Source: Pomphorhynchus laevis
Taxonomy: Eukaryota; Acanthocephala; Palaeacanthocephala; Echinorhynchida; Pomphorhynchidae
Assembly (NCBI GenBank): GCA_012934845.2
Contig: WNNJ02003809.1
Span: forward strand, 140,582 to 204,581
DNA length: 64,000 nucleotides
Reading direction: 5' to 3'
In this document: piece after piece, positions 1 to 9,610 of the stretch
Position numbering within the stretch: the first letter of the stretch is position 1
How the letters are laid out: the number at the start of each line of letters is the position of its first letter
Position numbers and translations under genes: made by a program
The notes under the pieces: generated by a model
Told to the model about the DNA's origin: nothing
Database searches by the model: none
Seen by the model: only the letters and a program-made list of their open reading frames with translations

Positions 1-115
1 GATAAAAATGGTATAAAGGCTGAAAATTGAATCAGATAATAAAACTATATCTATATTATATTGGAATCCAAAATTACATAAAAATCAAATAAAACTTATT
101 TCTAATGAACAATTA
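1..115 (+). mobile_element. Tail of a second PLE copy, joined head-to-tail
   Basis: This stretch matches 838-930 of the following PLE, including the shared run TATATTGGAATCCAAAATTA, and then passes directly into the 5' part of the next copy. It is therefore a fragment of another copy lying in tandem. Tandem or partial-tandem arrangement is known for Penelope-like elements. The piece is cut by the window edge. Confidence 0.6.
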
Positions 116-1132
116 GAAATATTAACACAACTTTTAAGAGATAATAGGCTAAAAGAACTTTATGTAAATATAAAAAGTTTTTCTAAAGATATCATTTGTT
201 CAATAAATCAAAGATTAATTAACGAATAAAATATGTTGAGTTGTATAATATACAGTTATTGTAATATAAAATATTATAATCGTACAATAAATGTTAATAA
301 TAACAATAGAAAATATACATTAACCATAAACTTCATTAATAAATGTATAGATAACATAAATATAGCCGGACTTTTAAATAATTCTAAAAGTAAAGAAATA
401 ATAGGGTCAGATTTAAGTAAATATATTCCTAAAATAAGGTATAAGTTGTTACCGCCATTAGGACGAAAAATTTGTAATTATAGTAAAGAATTGAAATATA
501 TATGTAGCGATAATATTAGAAGCATCATAGAAACATTTGGGAAAATGAAAATAAAAACATAAATAAAAACATCAGAGAAAATGAAAATAACAAACAATTA
601 CAAAAGGAAAGGTAAAATAAATAAAGATATGTATAAAGAACTTACTAAATTAAAGGATAACTATATAATAACAACTATTGATAAAGCTAGTAATAACTTT
701 GTCTTCATATGTAAAAAGCTTTATTATGAAATACTAGTGAAAGAAGTTAATTATAATGATTTAAATCTAAATTTAACATATGAACGTAGTGAGTTGAGTT
801 TTGAAACAATTATTGCAAGTCACTGTTCTATAATGAATAAAAAGGGTATGAAGGTTGAATCAGATAAAAAAAACTATAACTATATTATATTGGAATCCAA
901 AATTACATAAAAATCCAATAAAACCTAGGTTCATATGTAGTGCGTTTAAATGTACATTATAACTGCTTTCTGTCTATATGAATAAAATACTTAAAGTAAT
1001 TAAAGCACACTTTAAAAAATATTGTAGGGAATCGAAATTAATACTGGTATAAAACATTATTTCAGTATTAATTCTACAAAAGAATTTTTAGAGCACAAAA
1101 GGAAAACATTTTCAGAATATAAATACATACGA

Positions 1133-1976
1133 TTTTAGTACGCTTTATACAAATCTAGATTTAGTAGATATTAAAGAAGCGTTAGCAAAATTAATTAATC
1201 TTATATTCGGAAAAAGATATACATATATATGTTATAATAATTATAACGCCTATCTAACAAAAATTAAACCATCAAGTAAATATAAATATATGGATAAAAT
1301 TGAATTAATATAATCCTTAAATATTTTGATAAATTAAAATTATTTAAAAGTAGGGACATCTATATTTAAACAAGTAATAGGTGTTCCAATGGGTGGTAAT
1401 AGTAGCCCAATTATAGCTGACTTGTTTTTAAGCTTTATAGAATATGAATTTGTTCATAACTGTGTAAAAACTAAATCTAAACAATATAAATATATGAAAT
1501 ATATGTTTCGATACATTGATAATATATGTGTATTTAATTCTAATAATTTTTATTCAATTAGTGAACAAATTTATCCAGAAAGCCTTATTCTTAACAAAAC
1601 CAATATTAATGATAAAGAAGGTGTATATCTAGATATGAACATTAAATTAACATTAACTAAAACTACTATTAATTTATATCGTAAAGATGACATATTTAAA
1701 TTTACAAGAAACATATTTTTGCATGAGCATTCATGCATACCATATAATATAAAATATAATACATTAAATAATGAAATTTTAATAATTGCAACAATATGTA
1801 ATGATATTGGCTTTCTTCAAAATCATTTAAATAATTTAATAGATGCATATTTTAAACTAGGTTACTATAAAAATAACATCAAGCAGAAAATAGTAAAATA
1901 TATAAATCAACACAATAATATAAAGAATAAATTTAAACTCTTAAGTGCCAAATTTTTATGGATGGATAATAAATAA
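1133..1976 (+). pseudogene. PLE reverse-transcriptase core
   Basis: The C-terminal half of the PLE RT. Visible are the first catalytic-Asp motif region (YDFSTLYTNL), the primer-grip-side phrase GVPMGGNSSPIIADLF, the RYIDN box (YxDD-like) and the later YLDMNI phrase, all in the order expected for this RT type. The final residues, WMDNK, lead straight into the structured module. The part from about 1591 on is repeated with very few changes at 32.16-32.54 kb. This copy is treated as a broken fossil. The family assignment rests on motif order, not on a search. Confidence 0.65.
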
Positions 1977-1984
1977 TATACTTT

Positions 1985-2135
1985 GTATTAGAATAAGATA
2001 CTAGATAGTTATTTCAGAGGAAATACATCATTAGCATGTATTTGGCCCCGCTGCTATGTTGGGTAGAGGAGTTAGGGGTCGAAACCTGATAGCATAGCAG
2101 TTCCTCCTGATGACCTCTAATTCTTATTCTGATAC
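1985..2135 (+). other. Structured RNA module, copy A (pseudoknot)
   Basis: An outer stem pairs 1985-1998 (GTATTAGAATAAGA) with 2122-2135, 14 pairs with one G-U. A second stem pairs 2016-2020 with 2114-2118. A hairpin pairs 2021-2028 with 2036-2043. Inside lies an H-type pseudoknot: P1 2044-2049 (GGCCCC) with 2075-2080, and P2 2051-2060 (CTGCTATGTT) with 2091-2100. The 10-nt joint GAAACCTGAT lies between the 3' strands. The same layout recurs in at least five other copies. The strand order P1-P2-P1'-P2' is shared with HDV-like ribozymes, but a P3 helix is not evident. Function is unproven. Confidence 0.6.
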
Positions 2136-2299
2136 AACATCTGTTATTTATTACTCAATTCATAAAAATGACGTTTATTTTAAATTTCATTTTTTTATTT
2201 TAACTTGATTTAAATTATAGAAAATCTAAAAACAATTATTGATTTTATTATTTAATTATTAAATTTTGATTTAGCATTATTATGTTTTATTTATTTTAT

Positions 2300-2478
2300 A
2301 ATTATATTAAATACGTAGACTCAGTTGGCTGATTTTATTATTTCTAGATGGTTATGCTAAATAGTTATATAGATGCAATTATTGAATTTTATAAATAAAA
2401 TTTTGTAATATGATTTGCTTATTTTATAATTATATTGAATACGTAAGCTCAGTAAGCTAATTTGATCTCTTGTTTGCA
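2300..2478 (+). repeat. PLE terminal motif, two copies
   Basis: The phrase TACGTAGACTCAGTTGGCTG near 2313-2335 marks the end of the element tail. A diverged second copy (ACGTAAGCTCAGTAAGCTAA) follows at about 2440-2462. The same motif ends other family copies at 32.9, 33.9, 44.85 and 45.25 kb. It occurs in reverse orientation at 36.24, 36.70, 59.53, 59.85, 60.20 and 61.63 kb. Confidence 0.6.
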
Positions 2479-2479
2479 T

Positions 2480-4618
2480 AACTTTTTTCCATCTGTCGTA
2501 ATATGATGACAGACTATCCTTCGAGGATTCATATCCTGGGAAGATAAGCGGATCCGGACTCAATCTTACGGCGATTAAACATACTCTAGACACAAATGCT
2601 GCAAACGAATGTTGAAGGCAGCTACGCAAACCCAATCCTCACATTTTTAGGGGTAGACGTAATTGGTGCACGTCTGCTGGTCGGCATAAATGGACGTAAT
2701 TCGGCCAAAGGTTTTCTTAATCGAGTGATCAACATTTCCATAAATTCACTTGCGAAGGCAGGGTCAATCGTGGGCATTAAGTGGTTGACTCTGGGTGCAC
2801 ATTTGCAATTCTGGAGTAATGTAAATGTAACCTGTGGGTCAGGGATGTTATCTAGTTTTTCCAGATCATGCAGCAGCGATGGGAGTATGTTAGTATTTAA
2901 ATATCCTGAGCAGTAATCACCAGAACCAACGAGGCCTGCTTAGGATACTGAAATTCTTTGAATGATTAAGGTAGGAGATAGAATGGCATCTATTTCTAAT
3001 TGAATCAAAATGACTGGCCTTACCAATTATCTCAGTCTTGCTTCAGTTTATGCTCAGTCCAGTTGCTGGAAAGTGCGACGAAAAATAGGATAAAACTTCT
3101 GCGACAGCTTCAGTCGTTCCAGCAACCACCTCATCTTCAAGATATCCTTTTAAAAACCAATTCGTTTAATTGTCGATATGTGAGCAATGATATGGTTAAT
3201 GGCGAGACAAAACAGGAAAGGGCCTAGTGGGTCTCCTTATTAAATCCCGCTTAACGATTTGAGAGGTTCTAAATTTCAGAATCGTAAGCCATACCCTCTG
3301 CCATAACACCACTGAACACACTTGAAAGTTCCAGAAAATCCATCTTCACAGCATCAACGATATGACCAAGACTTTAACGGTTGAATGCATTCTTTAAGTC
3401 AACCTTGATCCAAATTCAATCATAGTCTTGGTGGTGAACGTGATATAGCCGACGGACCTGCAGTATAATTTTTTCCATCCCGTTTAGAACTGCGACGCCG
3501 AGCTTGTCGGGTTGAAGTGCCTCAACAAATAGTGGACGGAGTCTAATACATATGATCTAGGCACACGAGCGGCGCAACGTCTCACCAAACGCAATAGGAC
3601 GAATCCAAACATCATGCTTATTCAATGTTAGAAGCTTAGCGACTGCAAGAAAATATAAGAGGTCACGTGGTAACAACCCTGCAATCATGTGGTTGATCAG
3701 TGTCGTAAGCCGGTAAAGAAGAGAACCAAAATCTACTGATAGCATATCCTGCAAATGTTCTGCTCGCAATCCGAAGCAACCTGGAGAGGTAGAAGAAGAG
3801 AATGACAAAATCGCGAACCGAACGGTTTCCGCATCAACTGACAGGCTAGAAGACGAAGCCAATGACGGGAAATCTGGGATTTTTATTGACAGCGGATGTA
3901 ACTGAATTATCTTTTCCCGTATAGAAAGTGAAGAACTGCAAAGGCCGCTAGAGGTCAAGCGACGCATCGCCTTCCGGTAATTCTCGCTCTTAGTCAGGTC
4001 GATCGCTTTGGTGATGTAAAGTTTGGTGGAAGAAGCATTCGGATTATACACTAACGGGCGTTTCTTCGAAAATTTCGCAATACATTCATTCTCGTTACAT
4101 TCCTCGAATAAGTCTATGCATAAAGTTGTGTGAAACAACGCGATTCCCAGATTGTTCGCGTGTTGTCTCAGCCTGTAAGCACAATTTTGGGCTAGGACAA
4201 AGCCCAAAATTAGGGCTCCATGCTCATTCCATGGAGCCCGAAGAATTAGACTAGAGAAAACATCTGCTGCTCGACGACGCAAACTCCATGGAATGCGCTT
4301 GACAGTATTGATTGAAACTATCCACACTTTGCGTAGCAGATCAAGCGACGCTCCGTTCGGACAAATACTTTCCTCTGATGAGAAAACTCCAAGCGCGAAT
4401 CCAGACGAGTTATTGATCGGTTTCGGTAGATTTGTGTCTTTCGCATGATATGAATACACCAATTGTCTTTCAGTATCGACCAATTGAAGCAGAGCGGAAG
4501 ACGGCAGTCTGCTTGAGCCAGGACATCGCTTTGAAATAGAACCGTGTACTCGAAGACGACCTGCATTATTCAGTAGAAATGCCTTATGACAAACATCACA
4601 GATGGCTGTATCAGCCAT
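2480..4618 (-). mobile_element. Non-LTR retrotransposon with C2HC finger, decayed
   Basis: A minus-strand element. A readable N-terminal frame (3557-4618) is followed toward lower coordinates by RT phrases scattered over several frames. These include LGVAVLNGMEKII and KVDLKNAFNR (about 3360-3510) and a late cysteine-containing segment, TLLQNCKCAPRVNHLMP (about 2780-2840). The phrase RPIAFGETLRR belongs to a widespread animal RT group with RPIxVGExLRR, whose clade I cannot name securely. No apurinic-type endonuclease is visible. Stops and frame changes are frequent over 2480-3556, so the copy is old and inactive. Confidence 0.65.
3557..4618 (-). pseudogene. N-terminal frame of the non-LTR element (zinc finger plus RT start)
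   Basis: 353 codons from an ATG at 4618. Residues about 8-32 form a C2HC zinc finger (CDVCHKAF, then H and C: C-x2-C-x12-H-x6-C), likely for nucleic acid binding. Residues about 225-350 hold the start of an RT domain, with the phrases SPGCFGLRAEHLQDML and WIRPIAFGETLRR. The frame stops in mid-domain, and the homologous reading continues in other frames below 3557. Codon use is more GC-rich than the surroundings, as is common for a mobile element. Confidence 0.6.
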
Positions 4619-4619
4619 T

Positions 4620-4705
4620 TGTTAGTTTCGAAGTTCTCATTCGAAGCCATTTGTTAGTTTCAAAGTTTCATTTGTTTGTTTCGAAGGTATTTTTGAAGTA
4701 TCACT
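4620..4705 (+). repeat. Short direct repeats before the non-LTR element
   Basis: Three imperfect copies of a roughly 30-bp unit containing CCATTTGTTAGTTTCGAAG lie immediately 5' of the minus-strand element's ATG. They may be its leader or promoter repeats. From about 4720 to 5160 the DNA is AT-rich with no gene seen. Confidence 0.45.
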
Positions 4706-5162
4706 GATAAAAATGATTAGACAACTTAGCAAATGAAGTGATCGCTAAATATAAAATATTTTTTAGTTAAATAAAACATTTAGGTAAATACATAAATATA
4801 GGTAACATTTAGGTATTCAATATTATAAATAAAATTGAATCAATTTAAATAATTTTTTAATAGCTTTAAAAAAGGTGAAAGTGTTCACTTGCTTTGTAAA
4901 ACTTTTTCACAAGAGGACATGTTGTATATTAATAACATTTAGTTTTAATACATGTAGTTTCAAATAAGAAACAATTAAAATACTAAACTAATGCGAAACT
5001 TACAGTAATTTTATCCCATTTTTGTTTTCAGGAGAGGATATATTTTTAAATGCGATTAATAAAAAAGTTGCTCTACCAGTAACGCTGATTTGTCAATAGA
5101 CAAATGTTTATAATCATTTATACATTTAATCACAGGTAAAATATATATTCTAATAAACTTAC

Positions 5163-5310
5163 AAGAATGGAACGCATGAAATTGATTCTTCTCAAATTCA
5201 GATAGGCAACACATTGTCCAATATTCTCTAATTTGCTTGAGGGTGTTCGTTATTAATTGTTCTATCTTCTCGGCTTTAAGATCGTCATAACGTTTCTTTT
5301 CCAGTTCAAG
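5163..5310 (-). CDS. Exon of a PRC1/MAP65-type microtubule-bundling protein (partial)
   Basis: An internal exon on the minus strand encoding about 49 residues, from LELEKKRYDDLKAEKIEQ to IREYWTMCCLSEFEKNQF. The pattern, a charged helix then LRxExxxxWxxCxxSExExxxF, is the signature of PRC1/Ase1/MAP65 proteins, which cross-link antiparallel microtubules in the spindle midzone. The 3' edge is a strong donor (CTT then GTAAGT). The 5' edge is a plausible acceptor after a T-rich run ending CCAAAG. No frame break is seen. Neighbouring exons were not found; the non-LTR element occupies the DNA just downstream. It may be an exon of a gene extending out of the window or an isolated relic. The family call is by eye. 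Confidence 0.55.
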
Positions 5311-5481
5311 CTTTGGTGCAAAAAGTAATAATAATAGTAATTAATAATAAAATCAATTATTCAATTAATAATAAAATCAGATATATTTATACAATAATAA
5401 AGCTAAAAAATGTATTCTTCATCAAGCACTATTACAATAATTATATTTAATTATATTCACTCGATCCGCTTCCATTATTAG

Positions 5482-5570
5482 CTTTTGATGATTGCCAAAA
5501 GCAAATGTCTGAACCTGAGAGAAACGCTTTTTCAATTTTTGAAATTGTTGCAACTGGATTTAATACTTAG
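5482..5570 (+). pseudogene. Second PRC1-like fragment, opposite strand
   Basis: Plus strand, after an acceptor-like site (CTTCCATTATTAG). It reads FDDCQKQMSEPERNAFSIFE and then stops at TAG (5568-5570). The core CxxxxSExERNAF again fits the PRC1 motif found on the other strand 170 bp away. This could be a terminal exon or, more likely, a decayed piece. It is too short for a firm call. Confidence 0.3.
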
Positions 5571-6031
5571 ATATTAAATCTAAAATGTACATTTTAGAAT
5601 GTGTAAATAGCGCAATTATATTTAATTATTTGTTTTCAAAATGACTTGTTTAATGTTTTAATTTTAATGGTCAATTTAAATTAAAACATAATTATTGGAT
5701 CTGAATCAAAGAGAGGAGTATTTTTAGTTGAAATTTCTTACAGGAAGGCGGCTTTCTATCGCGATAAAAACGGTAACATTTAAAATGGAATTTATCGGAA
5801 GAAACGTTTGTCCCACATTAAATTCACACATGCAGCTGCCACCCGAAGTCGCTTTAGATAAACACCTTGATCAATGAAGCTCGTCGAATAATTAAGCTGT
5901 GAAGTGATAACAACAAGCGTTATCAGCATTTAATAAAGTGTCAAGCAATGTTGACATAGCGAGACTACTCGAGGCAATGTGCAATGAATATAATCAAACG
6001 AGCACTAGTTGGAGAAAATGTCACAGATAAT
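5571..6031. other. Intergenic, with a piece of the composite repeat
   Basis: No gene seen. The segment near 5715-5750 (TATTTTTAGTTGAAATTTCT) is shared with the composite repeat at about 29,290. The rest, up to the gypsy end repeat, is moderately GC-rich and unassigned; it may be an untranslated flank. Confidence 0.4.
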
Positions 6032-6105
6032 TGTCGTATTGTGATAACTTATGATTGTGTATTTCTAGATAGTTGAGTAAAATCAATCGACTTTCCTCTT
6101 ACCAT
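6032..6105 (+). repeat. 5' end repeat of the gypsy element
   Basis: Begins TGTCGTATTGTGATAACTT and ends near CTTACCA, so it has the TG...CA form. It matches 9358-9432 with a few differences. About 74 bp is extremely short for an LTR. It may be the shared part of longer, decayed LTRs. Confidence 0.6.
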
Positions 6106-6119
6106 AGTTTACTCAACCA

Positions 6120-6653
6120 TTGTGGTGGTCTTTGCGGGATATGGACAAGCTAATCAAACCTGAAACATTTACAACGCCGATCAATACATCCGAATCAGAA
6201 AATTCATGGACACATTGGAAACGGCGTTTAGAAAAGTATCTGACAAAACTTACCGACCTAAACGAAAACGATATGCTCGATATACTCATAAATCACGTGT
6301 CGCCTTGCGTTTACAGCTACATTACGACGACCAATGACTATAATCTCGCGCTAAAACAACTGAATGGCTTGTACTTGCAGCCAAGAAATGAAGTATTTGC
6401 ACGTTTTCAGCTAAGCTCCTGCAAACAGTTCGTACCCTCTCGTTCCGCTGCAACAACTATCGAACAGTCTAATCAATATCCGTCTCTTGATAATCTCTCA
6501 TTATCTGCCGCCAAATCTGAGGACATAGCCCTAGCAATTATTAAAGTACGTCTTAACGACTTTACTGTCATGGCGTTAATAGACACGGGCAGTGGCGATA
6601 AATTCATTGACAATACGGTGGTGACACGCAAGGTTAAAAAGAATTCCCTTTAA
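6120..6653 (+). pseudogene. Gypsy gag-like and protease region
   Basis: The first part resembles the N-terminal gag region of arthropod and flatworm gypsy elements (a tryptophan-rich start, then ARFQLSSCKQ). The last 40 residues contain ALIDTGSGDKFID, the aspartic protease active site. It belongs to the broken element at 6032-9432. Confidence 0.6.
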
Positions 6654-6660
6654 GCACAAA

Positions 6661-7440
6661 GTGTTCATGGCGTCCACTGACTACGGATCCGCTATACGTT
6701 ACTGCTGTACCACCGATGTGACGATCGAGGAAGCAGAATACAAGTCCGTGCGCTTTTTGTGCCTCAGCAATTTGTGCAGCGACATTATTCTCGGGCATTT
6801 ATTTCTTTCGAATCATAAATCTCTCATTATGGAATTCAACGTAGTAAGATCACCGCTGACTATGGGAGCTATATGTGCTATCAAGATCCAGACACCGTCT
6901 CCTTTTTTGTCCCTGACATCCGACTGTCGTCCAGTAGCGGTCAAATCCCGACGATATGCACCGCATCATATGAAGTTTATCAGATATGAAGTTCTCATGA
7001 TGCTAAAAGAAGGAAACATCGAAAGGTGTCAAGCACCATGGAGGGCACAGGTCGTCGTACTCAATAGCGATTGTGGCAAACCGCGGCTAGTGGTTGATTA
7101 TGCCACAACTATCAAGAAGTTCACTCTACTCGACTCTTACTTTCTATTGCGAATCGATACGCTTGCAGAGAAAATCGCGCAATACTCTGTTTACAGTAAA
7201 TTTGACCTAAAAGCGGCGTATCACCAATTAGAGCTGCACCACCCTGACCGATCATTCACTGCGTTTGAAGCCGACGAATACTTGTACCAGTTCATGCGGC
7301 TTCCGTTTTGCCTCACAAACGCTCCCGCCGTGTTCCAACAGGTGATCGACCAGATCATTCAAACGGAAAATCTAAATGGTACATTTGCCTACCTAGATGA
7401 TTTGTTGGTGTGTGGTCATTCTATTCCCGACCATGACTAG
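6661..7440 (+). pseudogene. Gypsy reverse transcriptase
   Basis: Classical Ty3/gypsy RT blocks are visible: PHHMKFIRYEV, a GNIERCQAPWRAQVV-type entry, KPRLVVDYATT, YSKFDLKAAYHQLEL, QFMRLPFCLTNAPAVFQ and FAYLDDLLV. It lies between the protease and RNase H parts of the broken element. Confidence 0.8.
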
Positions 7441-7610
7441 AACTTCAACAATCTGTTGATTGACATCCAGAAATACAACATAGCTCTGAACGCTGATAAG
7501 TATGAAAAATCTACCCTTCGTCTGAGCATTCTTGGTTAGGTAATCGAACACGGAAAACTACGTCCAGATCCTGCCCGCACAAAGCCACTCCGAGACATGA
7601 CGGAACCAAA

Positions 7611-8300
7611 GTGGGAAAGAGAGATGAAGAGATTACTGGGATGTTCACCCATTACTCAAGATGGATAAGAAACTATTCAGAACGTATTCGACCATTAATC
7701 GAATGCCGGTTGTTCCCGTTACATTGCGAAGCAGTTGAGACATTTGAAGACATGCGTCGCGACGTACTCGATGCAGTACTTACAACAGTAGATCCTGACA
7801 AGCCACTCACAGTGGAAACAGACGCGTCTAATCACGCAATCAGAGCAGTTATGTCACAAGACGATCGTCCTGTTGTTTTCTTCTCAAAAACTCTCCAAGA
7901 CTCAGCTCGCACATATTCTTCGGTTGAAAAGAAGTGGTAGCCATCGTCGAAGCCTTGAAATCATGGCGTCACTATCTTTTGGAAAAACATTTTCGCGTGA
8001 TAACGGATCAGCGAAGCGTTTCCTTCATTTTCAAGAAGACCCAACGCAGTCAAATCAAAAACGACAAGTTAAATCGATGGAAGATGAGACTGGCTGCGTT
8101 CTTATTCGATATAGTCTATCGTCCCGGCTCCGAGAATTGTACTGCTGACGCGCTATCTCGAATTACTTGCTCGACATGTACGTATAACGATCTGAACAAA
8201 TTAAAGGAAATTCACGACACCTACTGTCACCCAGGCGTTACACGGTTACATCACTTTGTTAGAACAATAAAATTTACCATTGTCGGTTTCTGATGTGCGC
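7611..8300 (+). pseudogene. Gypsy RNase H region
   Basis: Shows the connection phrase FTHYSRWIRNYSERIRPL, then RNase H blocks VETDASNHAIRAVMSQD, VVFFSKTL, a W-x-H-Y-L-L-type block and a PGSENCTADALSR end, the usual order in gypsy elements. Confidence 0.75.
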
Positions 8301-9333
8301 CAGATTATTTCGAACTGTCCTACATGTGCAAGGCTAAAACCGTGGTATCATCAGATAGAACCTGCTCATCTCATCAAAGCCACTCGTTTTTTTGAAAGGA
8401 TTTCTATTAACTTTAAAGGTCTTCTTACGAGTTGCAACAATAATCGATATTTGCTCACAGTGATAGACAAATTCTCGAGATACCCATTCGGGTTTGCGTG
8501 TAATGATATTTTGGCCGATACGGTCATCCACTGTTAAAAAATATTTTTCTTATTCGGTCTTCCGGAGTGCATACATTGCGATCAGGGGCCCGCATTTATG
8601 GCACGAAATTTCAAGTCTTTTCATCTAAGGCACGAAATCAAGTTGAGTCACTCCAGTCCGTATAACCCGACAGGAAATTCTCAGATAGAGCGCGCGAACG
8701 GCACCATATAGCGGACGATAGAATTTGGAGTAGCGACCCGAAGGCTCAATATCACGCAGCGGCAGCAATGCTTACCTCTGGCCCTGCATGCAGTACGATC
8801 GTTATTGTGTGTAGCCACCAATTTGTACGCCACACAAGCGTTTCCTTAAATTTAAATGGCGAAGGAGCTTGAATAACAATGTCCCACAATGAACGCTGAA
8901 TCCAGGTCTTGCAGATTTGAAGATACACGTTGCTACCAGTAAGTATGACGACAGAACCAAAATTGTGAATCTCGAGGATAGCAATTCGAAAACAGCACGC
9001 ATAGAACGCTCCGACGGATCGAAGACAGTGGTGTCCTTAAAACACTTAGCCCCGTTTCCGCGAGTCAATATCGAAGTCTATAGCTCTCAGCAACCGATTC
9101 CTCACGATGTGGACAACTTAATCGATGGCTCCTTAGGTCAGACGATTATAACCAATCATACATTGCGGATGAGTGCACGATGCCAGGTCACGTGGATGAG
9201 ACGAGTGCAGATAGCGCTTTACCACCGAAGATTCATCGGGAGAATAACAAAATCACATTGTCCCAAAGAGCGAAATTTAGTAGGTATGGAAAAAAGATCC
9301 ATACACCTAATTGCCTCGACGATTACGATCTAA
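8200..9333 (+). pseudogene. Gypsy integrase region
   Basis: A His-rich start (HDTYCHPGVTRLHHF) and a CPTCARLKPW phrase form the HHCC finger. A core-like segment (VIDKFSRYPFGF) follows, then a C-terminal part reading SKTARIERSDGSKTVVSLKH, like the chromatin-binding tail region of gypsy integrases. Broken, as is the whole element. Confidence 0.65.
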
Positions 9334-9357
9334 GCCTTGATAAGAAGCCAGGGAGAA

Positions 9358-9432
9358 TGTCGTATTGTGATAACTTGTAATTGTGTATTTCTAGATAGTT
9401 GAGTAAAAGCAATCGACTTGCGTCTTACCACA
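9358..9432 (+). repeat. 3' end repeat of the gypsy element
   Basis: A direct copy of 6032-6105. The purine-rich run AAGAAGCCAGGGAGAA directly before it is a good polypurine-tract candidate, which supports reading the two repeats as LTRs. Confidence 0.6.
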
Positions 9433-9610
9433 ATAATATCAGCACAGACAGTAGTATTTTATGGCATGTACAAGTGACGATATTTCTATGTCTAGCAAAT
9501 TTGAAAATTTGATATTTCTGAAAAGAAACGAAATTCACGTAGTCTGCTGTTACTTAAAGATAGAAAAAGGCAATTCTAGTTTATATGCTTAATTTGTTGC
9601 TATTGTTGTC

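Larger units (their letters stand above)
100..2345 (+). mobile_element. Penelope-like retroelement copy A, broken
   Basis: An AT-rich reverse-transcriptase element. Parts in order are an N-terminal region (about 100-560), a segment with the phrase TIDKASNNFVFICKK (about 650-720), a palm segment with YDFSTLYTNL (about 1135-1165), and a C-terminal palm and thumb with GVPMGGNSSPIIADLF and RYIDN (about 1380-1530). The coding part ends at 1976. It is followed by the structured RNA module at 1985-2135 and an AT-rich tail ending in the terminal motif near 2320-2340. The RT phrases fit Penelope-like RTs better than LINE or LTR RTs, but the clade is uncertain. No GIY-YIG endonuclease is seen. The element is broken in several places. 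Near-identical 3' pieces at 32.16-32.9 kb suggest recent activity of the family. Confidence 0.7.
6032..9432 (+). mobile_element. Ty3/gypsy LTR retrotransposon, broken
   Basis: About 3.4 kb between direct end repeats. Parts in order are a gag-like region and aspartic protease (DTGS box) at about 6140-6650, RT at 6660-7440 with LVVDY, FDLKAAYHQ and YLDD, RNase H and connection at about 7610-8160, and integrase with an HHCC-like finger at about 8200-8340 followed by core and C-terminal parts to about 9330. Domain order PR-RT-RH-IN identifies Ty3/gypsy. It carries several disabling changes and is a fossil. The end repeats are similar but not identical, so the insertion is not very recent. Confidence 0.85.

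Noticed and set aside
2041-2120. Hammerhead ribozyme in the PLE module (GAAAC then CTGATGA)
   Set aside because: The bases beside GAAAC and CTGATGA cannot form stem II in register, and CTGATGA itself varies among copies (CTGATAG, CTGATGC, ATGATGA). The pseudoknot explains the conserved parts better.
2596-2916. 106-codon plus-strand frame
   Set aside because: It is the antisense of the decayed non-LTR element; the minus-strand reading (TLLQNCKCAPRVNHL) has the RT-family text.
8802-9068. Minus-strand frame inside the gypsy integrase region
   Set aside because: Antisense of the integrase C-terminal part, no independent support.
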